Positions 1 to 8,588 of a stretch of DNA of 64,000 bases are shown in pieces. Every line of letters starts with the position of its first letter. Positions within the stretch are counted from its first letter, which is position 1. The notes under the pieces are model-generated. The model searched no databases. It was not told where the DNA came from and saw only the letters and a list, made by a program, of their open reading frames with translations. Source of the DNA: Acidobacteriota bacterium (lineage in GTDB: Bacteria; Acidobacteriota; Terriglobia; Bryobacterales; Bryobacteraceae); the NCBI GenBank assembly GCA_025352795.1, contig JANXSF010000021.1, positions 62,001 to 126,000 of the forward strand. The letters run 5' to 3'. The position numbers were made by a program, and so were the translations under genes.

Positions 1-1
1 A

Positions 2-304
2 GGGCAAGGGCATTCGCTATTTCTGGTTTGCTCTGCATGCACCCACGAATGGAACTTTCCTCGCAGTGAGTGTCCTGCTTGTCTTATGACCGATGAAAAA
101 CGACTTGGATTTTACACTGCCGAACAGTTCCCCCACGTGCAAACGCTGCTATGCGAAACTTGTCGTTCCTACTTGCACATCATCCATTGCGGCGTAGATC
201 CGCAGGCTATTCCCGATGTAGATGAACTGGCTTGCACTCCGTTAGATATTTGGGCCATGGAACAGGGTTATACAAAGCTGGTTCCTAATTTAGCCGGTTT
301 ATAG
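2..304 (+). CDS. fdhE: FdhE-type formate dehydrogenase accessory protein, C-terminal part (truncated by window edge)
   Basis: The reading frame is open from base 2, so the gene begins before the window; the internal ATG at 86 is not its start. The visible 100 residues carry two CxxC pairs of a rubredoxin-like metal-binding domain (CSAC, then CPAC), a third pair (CETC), and the family ending in which VDELA, DIWA and EQGYTKL are recognisable. FdhE helps mature respiratory formate dehydrogenase, a molybdenum or tungsten enzyme, by delivering or checking its iron-sulfur and cofactor content before export. Its structural genes, if present, must lie to the left. Identification rests on the motif order, which is characteristic of FdhE; start, length and operon cannot be judged here. 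Confidence 0.85.
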   Translation, partial: GQGHSLFLVCSACTHEWNFPRSECPACLMTDEKRLGFYTAEQFPHVQTLLCETCRSYLHIIHCGVDPQAIPDVDELACTPLDIWAMEQGYTKLVPNLAGL

Positions 305-341
305 AAGTGGTCATATATGGTCAAGTGGTCATATATGGTCA
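305..341. repeat. Tandem 18-base direct repeat containing four GGTCA words
   Basis: Two exact copies of AAGTGGTCATATATGGTC lie head to tail directly after the fdhE stop codon. Each copy holds two GGTCA words separated by TATAT. The repeat lies 98 bases before the TTG start of the histidine kinase, where an activator or repressor site would be plausible. No regulator can be named. Confidence 0.6.
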
Positions 342-438
342 CTTTTCCGCCCACCGATCCCTGCTTCCGATGCCATAGCGGCACCCCGAAATTGCCTCAT
401 TCGCTGATTTGATTCGCATCTAAAGAAGCCAGAGAGAA

Positions 439-3066
439 TTGGTCGGTCCCGTGCTCCTCACTGTTGATTGCTGCGTTGACGGAGACTCTCAAATACCCCA
501 AAAACCCATTCAAGATAGTAACCGTAGCACCGCAGATCTCGTTACCGAAGTTTTAAGCGAAGCAGCCCTCCTCAAAACGGGCGCGCTGCAAAACGCCATT
601 TTCAATAGCGCTAACTTTTCCTGCATTGCCACAGACGAAAAGGGCGTCATCCAATTATTTAACGTCGGTGCTGAACGGATGCTGGGCTACACTGTTGTCG
701 AAGTGGTGGATAAAATCACCCCCGCCGACATTTCCGATCCACAGGAAGTAATTGCCCGAGCCAAGGCGTTAAGTATTGAACTGGCAACCCCCATTACTCC
801 AGGTTTTGAGGCCCTGGTTTTCAAAGCTTCGCGCGGCATTGAAGATATTTATGAGCTGACCTACATCCGTAAAGATGGCAGCCGGTTTCCAGCGTTTGTG
901 TCGGTCACCGCCTTGCGCGATTCCCAAGACGGCATCATCGGCTACCTGTTAATCGGTACTGATAATACCGCGCGTAAAGAAGCGGAAGAAGCGCTGCTGA
1001 AAGCAGGGGCTCTACAAAAAGCGATTTTCAACAGCGCCAATTTTTCCAGCATCGCTACCGACGCAAAGGGTGTCATTCAGATTTTTAACGTCGGTGCCGA
1101 ACGTATGTTGGGCTACACCGCCCTTGAGGTTGTCGATAAAATCACTCCTGCCGATATTTCTGATCCGCAGGAAGTGATCGCCCGGGCCAAAGCATTAAGT
1201 TTGGAACTGGCTACAGCCATCACCCCTGGCTTCGAAGCGCTGGTTTTCAAAGCATCCCGCGGCATTGAGGATATTTACGAGCTGACCTACATCCGTAAAG
1301 ATGGCAGTCGATTTCCGGCAGTCGTTTCCGTAACTGCGTTACGGGACGATCTTGACGGTATCATCGGCTATCTGTTAATCGGCACCGATAATACGGCGCG
1401 CAAGCAGGTGGAAGCAGAGCAGCAACAACTGGATCAGCGCCTTCGCGATCAGCAGTTCTACACTCGCTCCCTCATTGAATCCAATATTGACGCGCTGATG
1501 ACCACTGATCCACGTGGCATCATCACTGACGTAAACAAGCAGATGGAATCGCTCACCGGTTGCACGCGCGATGAACTAATCGGCGCACCTTTCAAGAATT
1601 ACTTCACCAATCCTGAACGAGCTGAAGGGGGCATTAAGAGAGTGTTGGGTGAAGGCAAGGTGACTGACTATGAGCTAACGGCTCGTGCCAGAGATGGCAA
1701 GGAAACCGTAGTCTCGTGGAACGCCACCACCTTTCACGACCGGGACCGGAAGCTGCAAGGCGTGCTCGCCGTGGCTCGAGACGTTACCGATCGCAAGCGA
1801 TTTGAGTACACGCTGCAGGAAAACAATGTCGAATTGGAAAGAGCCAGCGCCGCAGCGGGCAAGGCGAATCTAGCCAAATCTGATTTTCTTTCCAGCATGA
1901 GCCATGAGTTGCGCTCACCGTTGAATGCCATTCTTGGCTTCGCCCAGCTCATCAATTCCGATACCCCGTCTCCAACTCCTTCTCAAGCAGCCAGCATTGA
2001 ACAGATTCTGAAAGCAGGTTGGTATCTATTGGCATTGATCAATGAGATTTTAGATTTGGCGCAGATTGAATCGGGCAAGTTGGCGCTGTCACTTGAACCC
2101 ACGGCGCTTTCCGAAGTCATGCTGGAATGCCAGGCCATGATTGAGCCGCAGGCCCAGAAACGCGGCATCAGAATGACTTTTCCAAAGTCAAACAAGCCTT
2201 TCTTTGTGCATGCAGATCGGACTCGGCTGAAACAGATTCTGATCAATTTACTTTCCAACGCCATCAAGTACAACCAATCGAATGGAACGGTGATCGTGGA
2301 CTGCGCACTGCTGGCAGCGCATGGAGACACACCAGAACGCGTTCACATCAGCGTCCGGGATATTGGGGAAGGGTTGCTTCCAGATAAACTACTTCAGTTA
2401 TTTCAACCGTTCAACCGGCTGGGTCAAGAGCGCAGTATGGAGGAAGGCACTGGGATCGGCCTGGTGATGAGCAAGCGCCTGGTAGAACTGATGGGTGGTG
2501 TGATTGGCGTGGAAAGCAAGGTTGGTTTTGGAAGTGTGTTCTGGTTCGATCTCAACTCGACAGCAGCTCCAGCACGGGCAGTCACTCTTGCTCAGCCTAC
2601 AACAATTGCACAAGCTCAAGTTCATCACATTGCACCTTTGAGCACTCTCCTTTATGTGGAGGATAATCCGGCAAATCTAAAGCTGGTTGAGCAGCTCATC
2701 GCACGCCGTACCGACATTCGCCTGATCACGGCCATTGATGGAAATCTGGGGATTCAACTGACCCGCTCTGAGCATCCAGATGTAATTCTGATGGACATCA
2801 ATTTGCCCGGCATCAGCGGCATTGAGGCGCTGAAAATCCTCCGCGATGACCCGGCAACCGCGCAAATTCCCGTGGTTGCGCTCAGTGCAAATGCCATGCC
2901 TCGCGACATTGAAAAGGGCCTGGAAGCGGGATTTTTCCGCTATCTGACCAAACCGATTAAGCTGAATAAGCTGATGGACACGCTGGAATTGGCAATGGCA
3001 CTTCATAGTGTTGAGGTTCATGAAAAAGAAGAGTTGTCACAAGTGAGTCCGGACGAACTATCTTGA
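439..3066 (+). CDS. Multi-PAS hybrid sensor histidine kinase with C-terminal receiver
   Basis: Soluble 875-residue kinase with no signal peptide or membrane segment. Domains in order: PAS at about 44-185, a near-identical PAS at about 186-322, a third unrelated PAS at about 342-453, HisKA with phospho-acceptor His489 in SHELRSP, HATPase with N box (LINLLSNAIKYN), G1 (DIGEG) and G2 (GTGIGL), and a receiver at about 735-855 with phospho-acceptor Asp786. The start is a TTG because no in-frame ATG precedes the first PAS domain. The stop overlaps the TTG start of the next gene by four bases, so the kinase and the receiver-phosphatase are very probably translated as a pair. The signal sensed is unknown. 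A likely phosphorelay output is the neighbouring PP2C-type regulator; no HPt domain is visible in either protein. Confidence 0.93.
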   Translation: MVGPVLLTVDCCVDGDSQIPQKPIQDSNRSTADLVTEVLSEAALLKTGALQNAIFNSANFSCIATDEKGVIQLFNVGAERMLGYTVVEVVDKITPADISDPQEVIARAKALSIELATPITPGFEALVFKASRGIEDIYELTYIRKDGSRFPAFVSVTALRDSQDGIIGYLLIGTDNTARKEAEEALLKAGALQKAIFNSANFSSIATDAKGVIQIFNVGAERMLGYTALEVVDKITPADISDPQEVIARAKALSLELATAITPGFEALVFKASRGIEDIYELTYIRKDGSRFPAVVSVTALRDDLDGIIGYLLIGTDNTARKQVEAEQQQLDQRLRDQQFYTRSLIESNIDALMTTDPRGIITDVNKQMESLTGCTRDELIGAPFKNYFTNPERAEGGIKRVLGEGKVTDYELTARARDGKETVVSWNATTFHDRDRKLQGVLAVARDVTDRKRFEYTLQENNVELERASAAAGKANLAKSDFLSSMSHELRSPLNAILGFAQLINSDTPSPTPSQAASIEQILKAGWYLLALINEILDLAQIESGKLALSLEPTALSEVMLECQAMIEPQAQKRGIRMTFPKSNKPFFVHADRTRLKQILINLLSNAIKYNQSNGTVIVDCALLAAHGDTPERVHISVRDIGEGLLPDKLLQLFQPFNRLGQERSMEEGTGIGLVMSKRLVELMGGVIGVESKVGFGSVFWFDLNSTAAPARAVTLAQPTTIAQAQVHHIAPLSTLLYVEDNPANLKLVEQLIARRTDIRLITAIDGNLGIQLTRSEHPDVILMDINLPGISGIEALKILRDDPATAQIPVVALSANAMPRDIEKGLEAGFFRYLTKPIKLNKLMDTLELAMALHSVEVHEKEELSQVSPDELS
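568..1404 (+). repeat. Tandem duplication of a PAS domain inside the kinase gene (period 426 bases)
   Basis: Residues 44-185 and 186-322 of the kinase are almost the same sequence at a period of 142 residues, including shared runs such as VVDKITPADISDP and IYELTYIRKDGSRFPA. Most differences at DNA level are silent, so the protein has been kept the same while the DNA has drifted. The third PAS domain is not part of the duplication. Confidence 0.9.
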
Positions 3067-4286
3067 TAAATGCAACTGATATTCTGAACGCCAAAATCCT
3101 GGTGGTTGACGATAAGGAAGCCAATATCCTGCTCATTGAGGGGATGCTTCGCGTCGCCGGCTATACCGCAGTTACTTCCACCACGGATCCAAACGAAGTC
3201 TGCGCCTTGCACAGCGAACATCGTTACGGGCTGATCCTGCTTGATCTGCAAATGCCCGGCTTGGATGGATTTCAGGTGATGGAAGGCCTGAAAGAAATTG
3301 AAGCAGGCGGTTATCTGCCGGTTCTGGTGATCACCGCGCAGCCCCAACACAAGCTGCGTGCACTGGAAGCGGGTGCCAAAGATTTTGTTAGCAAACCATT
3401 TGATTTAGCGGAACTGCGTGCCCGTGTCCACAACATTTTGGAAGTTCGCCTGCTTCATTTGGAATCCAGGAACCATGGCAAAGTGCTGGAAGAGACGGTG
3501 CGCGAACTGGAAGCAAGCCGTGAAGTGGTTCGCATTAAAACCTTGGAAGAGCGCAAGAAGAACCAACAGGAATTGGCTCTGGCCCAGGATACACAAAAAA
3601 GTCTGCTTCCCCATTCCGTTCCCAAGTTTGAGAATTTCAGCATCCATGCGTTCAACAAACCCACCAGCTACGTGGGCGGCAATTTCTACGATTTTCTGCA
3701 AATGAATTCCAGAGAATGGATGGGCGTTCTGGCTGATGTATCCGGCAAAGGCATACCAGCGGCCTTGTTCAGCTCCATGGTGCTTGGAGCTCTCAGCATG
3801 GAGTTTCGCTCCAGAACGCAACCGCATGAAGCCTTGAACCGCATCAATCAACTTCTTTGTGAAAAGTCTCTGCCATCCCAATTTGTCACTCTCTTTCTCT
3901 TTTTTCTAAACGAGGAAGGCATAGGACAATTCATCAGCGCCGGACACACTCCTACTTATCTTTTCCGTGCAGCCACCGGCACCATCGAAGAATTAGTTTC
4001 CGATTCTTACATGCTGGGCATGTTCGATTTTGCGGCCTACAGATCTCGTAAATTCCACTTGGACAAGGGCGATATTTTAGTAGTCTATTCCGATGGACTT
4101 ACGAAAGCTGAAAATCCAAAGAGCGAAATGTTTGGGCTGGATCGTCTGCTGGAATTGGTCAAACAAGATGCTCCTTCAGGAGGCCAGGCCATTCACCAGG
4201 GGTGCTTGAAAGCTATTGAAGATTTCACGCAAGGTATGCCGCAAACGGATGACATAACTTTCGTCATCGTTGAAAAAGTCCAATAA
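3063..4286 (+). CDS. Response regulator with SpoIIE/RsbU-type PP2C phosphatase output
   Basis: Residues 10-125 form a receiver with the acidic pair Asp16-Asp17, phospho-acceptor Asp61 in ILLDLQMPG and Lys111. A helical linker follows at about 130-185, and residues 190-405 are a SpoIIE-type serine phosphatase domain with LADVSGKG, YSDG and TDDITFVIV. Such proteins usually dephosphorylate an anti-sigma-factor antagonist in a partner-switching pathway. One oddity is that the usual GGD metal-binding motif reads GGN at residue 207, which may lower or alter activity. The TTG start overlaps the kinase stop (TTGA), which argues that the upstream hybrid kinase controls it. No anti-sigma or antagonist gene is adjacent. 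Confidence 0.9.
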   Translation: MINATDILNAKILVVDDKEANILLIEGMLRVAGYTAVTSTTDPNEVCALHSEHRYGLILLDLQMPGLDGFQVMEGLKEIEAGGYLPVLVITAQPQHKLRALEAGAKDFVSKPFDLAELRARVHNILEVRLLHLESRNHGKVLEETVRELEASREVVRIKTLEERKKNQQELALAQDTQKSLLPHSVPKFENFSIHAFNKPTSYVGGNFYDFLQMNSREWMGVLADVSGKGIPAALFSSMVLGALSMEFRSRTQPHEALNRINQLLCEKSLPSQFVTLFLFFLNEEGIGQFISAGHTPTYLFRAATGTIEELVSDSYMLGMFDFAAYRSRKFHLDKGDILVVYSDGLTKAENPKSEMFGLDRLLELVKQDAPSGGQAIHQGCLKAIEDFTQGMPQTDDITFVIVEKVQ

Positions 4287-4291
4287 AACAC

Positions 4292-4960
4292 CTAGTTCAA
4301 CACTAGCTTTCCTGATCCCGCCGGACCGTCGTAAGTCAGCTCAATACTCTTCAGTGCCTTTAGCTTTCCCGCATAAGGGAAGTAAAGATAGCCCGCCACC
4401 GGATGGTCAATCGCTGCCCCCTGCAAAGCTAAGTCGGGAACAATTTCCTCTGGCTTCGGAGCGATTTCCGGTTTCCCCTCGACGGTATTGTCAGGCTCCG
4501 TGGGCAACCGCGGACGAGACTTAGGTGACCCATTGGGATCGCCCGGAAATCGCGGTTGTCGTTGCGGACCGCCCATCACAACCTCCCTATCGCCATCCCC
4601 CACACCAATCACAACAGCAGGCAATTGGCTCCATCTTGAATTCCGAATACTGGTCACAACCAAGCCCGCGTCATGAGCCAAAATCGCCTGTTGTTTCCCG
4701 TTTAATCGAAGTGTGAAATCCGTCAAGCGGATGGGCAATCCCTTTTCTAACATTGGGAAAATGGCAATTTCAATCACCAGGTATTCCGACGTGAACAACG
4801 GCGTAGAACCTGAAGGAATGGTGTGGGCGTGATATTCCGCACCAATGCTGGCTTTTTTCAAATCCAAGTGAAAAGAATATTCTTCAGGCTTTGCCTTGGG
4901 CACCAATACTTCAGCACCATGCACTGTGGAAAGCAAAACAAGCAACGCGACCCATCTCAT
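4292..4960 (-). CDS. Small exported protein of unknown function, Pro-rich in the middle
   Basis: The chosen ATG gives a 222-residue protein beginning with a classical signal peptide (RWVALLVLLSTVHGA); the longer in-frame start would put this internally, so it was rejected. The mature part has a beta-rich N-terminal half and a Pro/Arg-rich segment at about residues 130-175, then a C-terminal block including GYLYFPYAGK. I do not recognise the family. The gene converges on the PP2C regulator with a 5-base gap and is divergent from the carboxypeptidase gene with only 21 bases between start codons. Any promoters must therefore overlap the coding ends. Confidence 0.7.
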   Translation of the reverse strand: MRWVALLVLLSTVHGAEVLVPKAKPEEYSFHLDLKKASIGAEYHAHTIPSGSTPLFTSEYLVIEIAIFPMLEKGLPIRLTDFTLRLNGKQQAILAHDAGLVVTSIRNSRWSQLPAVVIGVGDGDREVVMGGPQRQPRFPGDPNGSPKSRPRLPTEPDNTVEGKPEIAPKPEEIVPDLALQGAAIDHPVAGYLYFPYAGKLKALKSIELTYDGPAGSGKLVLN

Positions 4961-4981
4961 GTTCCGAGTATAATCCCACTC

Positions 4982-6496
4982 ATGGGTCGTCTCTTTTGTA
5001 TTCTTCTCTGCTCCATTTTGTGGATCGGCGCAGCACCGGTGAAAAAGCGTCCGCGAACCGTAGCTGCTCCCCCAACCTTGGCCAACAGGCTGCAACTCAT
5101 GTTGAATTCTAATGAAGCATCGCGATCAGCGCATTGGGGCGTCTATGCCGTTGAACTGGCCACTGGCAAGACTTTGCTGGCCCACAATGCCACGCGATTA
5201 TTTGTTCCCGCATCGAACACAAAATTGTTTTCTACCGCATTGGCCTTTGATCGCCTGGGGCCCGCCTATCGTTTCCAAACCAAAATTGTATCGGACATGC
5301 TGCCCGATAAAGATGGCCGAATTATTGGCGATTTACGTTTGATTGGCGGCGGCGATCCCACTATGTCTGCACGATCCTATCCTTACCAGGCGGTCTCTAA
5401 AAATCCCATCAAGCCCACACCCAATTCTCCTTATGGGCCATTGGAAGAACTGGCTGCTCAATTGATCCAAAAAGGTGTTCGAGAAATTAAGGGCGATATC
5501 GTTGGTGACGATTCACGATATCCTTGGGACCCTTTTCCCGACGGCTGGGCCGTTGACGATCCACTGTATGAATACGGAACCCCCGTCTCAGCTTTAATTT
5601 GGAACGACAATGCTTTCCGCTTGTCACTGGAAGCGGCAAATGAAATTGGTGCAGCGCCACTGCTAACACTGTTTCCAAACGTTGCTTATTTTAATGTGCA
5701 GAATCTGGTGACTACCGAAGAAGGGCGTGACAGCAAAATTAATCTGCGACGCGTTTCATCAGCCAATGAACTGGTGGTTGCAGGCCAACTGGGGAATCGC
5801 GCCAAAGTATTTACAGAACTCTTGGGCGTAGATGACCCTGCTCTGTTTGCGGCATCTGCTCTTCGAGAAAGTTTAGAAAAGCTTGGTGTCAAGATCAGTG
5901 GCAATGCAAGAGCCATGCATCGCATGGCAGGCGAATCGCGCCAAACTGGTGGGCAAATTCTGGCCGAACGTATTTCCCCGGTGCTCAGTGAAGTGGCCAC
6001 GGTGGTGAATAAGGTGAGCCAAAATCTGCATGCCGAAATTCTGTTGCGCGAGGTCGCACTCGTGAAGCGCGGAGAAGGCACCCGTCAATTAGGCCAATTG
6101 GAAATGACCAATTTTCTGGCCGAAGTTGGCGCAGCTAAAAACGGCTTCAACTTCGAAGATGGCTCTGGCCTATCGCGATTAACGCTGCTTACGCCAGAGA
6201 CTGCCGTGAAACTTTTAACCTACATGCATCAATCGAAAAACCGCGAAGCATACGCCCTCACGCTGCCCATTGGAGGCGAAGACGGGACGCTGGATACCCG
6301 ATTCAGAGGCGCAGCATCGGCCGCCAGAGTGCATGCCAAAACCGGGTCACTCTCGCACGTCAGCGCCTTAAGTGGCTATGCCGATTCGCCAAAACATGGT
6401 CGAATTGCTTTCTCCATCCTGGTGAATAATTTCAATTCACCCACCGCAGAGATCCGGACGGTTATTGATAAGATAGTGTTGGCGCTTGCGGAGTGA
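4982..6496 (+). CDS. dacB: D-alanyl-D-alanine carboxypeptidase/endopeptidase, PBP4 family (peptidase S13)
   Basis: A 504-residue penicillin-binding protein of the low-molecular-weight class C. The first 18 residues are a signal peptide. The three active-site motifs are present: SNTK with nucleophile Ser78, SQN at 346-348, and KTG at 453-455 near the C-terminus. The long insertion between the first two motifs is usual for PBP4. It acts in the periplasm, trimming the terminal D-Ala of peptidoglycan stem peptides and cutting crosslinks. The start at 4982 was chosen because a further upstream frame lacks a signal peptide and would overlap the divergent gene. It is followed within 4 bases by the FmdB gene and appears to head a five-gene run. 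Confidence 0.92.
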   Translation: MGRLFCILLCSILWIGAAPVKKRPRTVAAPPTLANRLQLMLNSNEASRSAHWGVYAVELATGKTLLAHNATRLFVPASNTKLFSTALAFDRLGPAYRFQTKIVSDMLPDKDGRIIGDLRLIGGGDPTMSARSYPYQAVSKNPIKPTPNSPYGPLEELAAQLIQKGVREIKGDIVGDDSRYPWDPFPDGWAVDDPLYEYGTPVSALIWNDNAFRLSLEAANEIGAAPLLTLFPNVAYFNVQNLVTTEEGRDSKINLRRVSSANELVVAGQLGNRAKVFTELLGVDDPALFAASALRESLEKLGVKISGNARAMHRMAGESRQTGGQILAERISPVLSEVATVVNKVSQNLHAEILLREVALVKRGEGTRQLGQLEMTNFLAEVGAAKNGFNFEDGSGLSRLTLLTPETAVKLLTYMHQSKNREAYALTLPIGGEDGTLDTRFRGAASAARVHAKTGSLSHVSALSGYADSPKHGRIAFSILVNNFNSPTAEIRTVIDKIVLALAE

Positions 6497-6500
6497 ATTT

Positions 6501-6731
6501 ATGCCCATCTACGAATACAAATGCGAAGGTTGTGGAAACGAGTTTGAAAAGCTGATTCGGCGCACTGCCGATGAAAGTACGCTGGCTTGTCCAGGTTGCG
6601 GAGATCGCCATTTAGAACAGAAATGGTCTACCTTTTCGGCCAAGGCTGACGGCGGTGGCCGTGCCCAGGAAATGGGCGGGGGCTGCCCTGCAGGCATGTG
6701 CCAGACTCCGGGCATGTGCGGACGGAATTAA
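6501..6731 (+). CDS. FmdB-family zinc-ribbon protein
   Basis: A 76-residue protein beginning MPIYEYKC, the signature opening of the FmdB regulatory-protein family (CxxC_CXXC_SSSS domain). Two Cys pairs (CEGC and CPGC) should bind one zinc. After a Gly-rich linker the C-terminus adds a second Cys cluster, [12 protein letters not shown], which could bind another metal. A longer frame starts 15 bases upstream but the family start is at 6501. The molecular role of FmdB proteins is poorly known; FmdB was first described near formamidase/amidase genes. It sits 4 bases after the PBP4 gene and 2 bases before the DUF1549 gene, so it is surely co-transcribed. Confidence 0.88.
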   Translation: MPIYEYKCEGCGNEFEKLIRRTADESTLACPGCGDRHLEQKWSTFSAKADGGGRAQEMGGGCPAGMCQTPGMCGRN

Positions 6732-6733
6732 TC

Positions 6734-8572
6734 ATGAACTGGAAAATAAACTTTGCCTTACTACTCAGCGCATTCAAACTAGCCGCGCAGGATCCAAGTT
6801 GCCCCGCTTATCCTTCCGCATTGCGGTCGGAACTGCAACAGAGTCTGGAACTGGACAGAGCCTTCAATTCCTATTCGCGCTCCATTCGCCCCTTGAATTT
6901 GAAGGCCAAAGCGGACAACTCGCAGCTAGCTCAATCCGCCAATTTTATTGATCAAATCATTCAACAAAAGATGTCCGCCGATAGAGTGACTCCGGCACCG
7001 GCCACAACCGATTCCGAGATCATGCGTCGGCTGCATTTAGATCTTACCGGACGCATTCCCGACCCTGACCGCGCTGCTGGATTCATAAATGATCCTGACC
7101 CCGCTAAGCGGGCCAAACTGATCGATGAGCTGCTGGAAACTCCCGCCTATGCCGACCAGATGACGCAGTTCCTCACCAATCGATTTAAAGTCACTCGAGC
7201 CCACGAAAGCATCTCCACCCCCGGTCGCGATGTCTTCTACAATTTCGTTCATCAAATGTTCGTGGACGATAAACCTTACGACGAGTTTGCGCGGCAGTTG
7301 ATTGCCGCTGCAGGCGAAGTGGATTCCGTACCAGGCACACAATTCTTTGCCCGCTGGATGGACCTCAATGGACCTATTCAAGATTCCTGGGATGATCTTA
7401 CAGAAAAAATTACAACAGGCTTTTTAGGCTACAAGACCGAATGCGTATCGTGCCATAACGGACGGGCTCATCTTGAAAAAATCAATCTATACCTAAGCAC
7501 AAAAACGCGCAAAGAGTTTTGGCGCATGTCTTCCTTTTTTTCGCGCATGCAATATGTCCGCTTCAGTGACGACCCAATTGGCTTCCGCCCGCGCATCGTG
7601 GTGGTGGACCGTAGCTATGGAAGTTATTCCGGTTCTGTTTCACCAACCAATCCCGGATGTCGTCCGCCCCGCCTCGACGCAGTGGTGACCCCTGCTCTTT
7701 TCAATAGCGGCAAGGAACCTCAAAATGGGCAGTGGCGTTCCGAGTTAGGCCGATTGATCACTGAAGATCGTCAATTTGCCCGTGCTGCCGCCAACTATAT
7801 TTGGAGCTACTTTTTTGGATACGGGATTGTGGATCCGCCCGATGGCTGGGACATGGCGCGGATCGATCCAAAGAATCCTCCGCCTGGGGATTGGCCAATG
7901 CAAAACTCCCACCCGGAACTTTTGGAACAGCTTGCTGATTTCCTGATCGCCAACAATTACAAGTTGAAGCCGCTGATCCGTCAAATTGTGAATAGCCAAA
8001 CGTATCAGTTGTCCAGCAGGTACGAAGGCACTTGGCGGCCAGAGTTTGTCCGCTACTTCGCAAGGTATCAATCCCGTCGTTTATCGGCGGAACAAATGTA
8101 CGATGCCATGGTCACCGCTACCCGCACCGAACAACCAATGCCCTTGATTTCAGGCACGCGTATGCCCGTGTACGCCAATCAACTGCCTGATCCAACCGAG
8201 CCCTTCTCCGATTTTCGTGTGGTAGATTTCTTGAACCAGTTCGGCAGGGGTAACTGGATGACGGTGGACCGTTCTTCTGACCCTACTCTGCTTGGTTTGC
8301 TATTCATGATGAACGATAGCAACAACGTCAACCGCTCTTTAGGAACGTCCACCGCATCAGTAGGAATCACCAATAGAGTGCATGAAATTAATGCCAATGT
8401 TGCTGATGATACTGAAGCCATTCAGCGGATGTTTCTGTCCACCCTCAGCCGCTACGCATCAGAATCGGAATTGACTCTGGTGATGCAACGGCGCACAGGC
8501 CCCCGCTACCAATGGCTGAGCGATCTGCAATGGGCACTGCTCAACAAGCTTGATTTCGCGTTCAACTACTAA
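6734..8572 (+). CDS. Exported DUF1549/DUF1553 (PSCyt2-PSD1) protein with a CxxCH motif
   Basis: A 612-residue protein with an N-terminal signal peptide (INFALLLSAFKLAAQ). A DUF1549 (PSCyt2) domain spans about 65-280, recognisable by RRLHLDLTGRIP and YADQMTQFL, and contains CVSCHNG near residue 237, a possible haem c attachment site. DUF1553 (PSD1) occupies the C-terminal half, with SHPELLEQLADFL and RQIVNSQTYQLSSRY. These domains are common in Planctomycetes and Acidobacteria and are nearly always followed by a DUF1501 gene, as here (16 bases downstream). Their function is unknown. The start at 6734 was preferred to 6698 because it starts the signal peptide and avoids overlapping fmdB. Confidence 0.9.
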   Translation: MNWKINFALLLSAFKLAAQDPSCPAYPSALRSELQQSLELDRAFNSYSRSIRPLNLKAKADNSQLAQSANFIDQIIQQKMSADRVTPAPATTDSEIMRRLHLDLTGRIPDPDRAAGFINDPDPAKRAKLIDELLETPAYADQMTQFLTNRFKVTRAHESISTPGRDVFYNFVHQMFVDDKPYDEFARQLIAAAGEVDSVPGTQFFARWMDLNGPIQDSWDDLTEKITTGFLGYKTECVSCHNGRAHLEKINLYLSTKTRKEFWRMSSFFSRMQYVRFSDDPIGFRPRIVVVDRSYGSYSGSVSPTNPGCRPPRLDAVVTPALFNSGKEPQNGQWRSELGRLITEDRQFARAAANYIWSYFFGYGIVDPPDGWDMARIDPKNPPPGDWPMQNSHPELLEQLADFLIANNYKLKPLIRQIVNSQTYQLSSRYEGTWRPEFVRYFARYQSRRLSAEQMYDAMVTATRTEQPMPLISGTRMPVYANQLPDPTEPFSDFRVVDFLNQFGRGNWMTVDRSSDPTLLGLLFMMNDSNNVNRSLGTSTASVGITNRVHEINANVADDTEAIQRMFLSTLSRYASESELTLVMQRRTGPRYQWLSDLQWALLNKLDFAFNY

Positions 8573-8588
8573 GGCTTGAGTTTATAAA

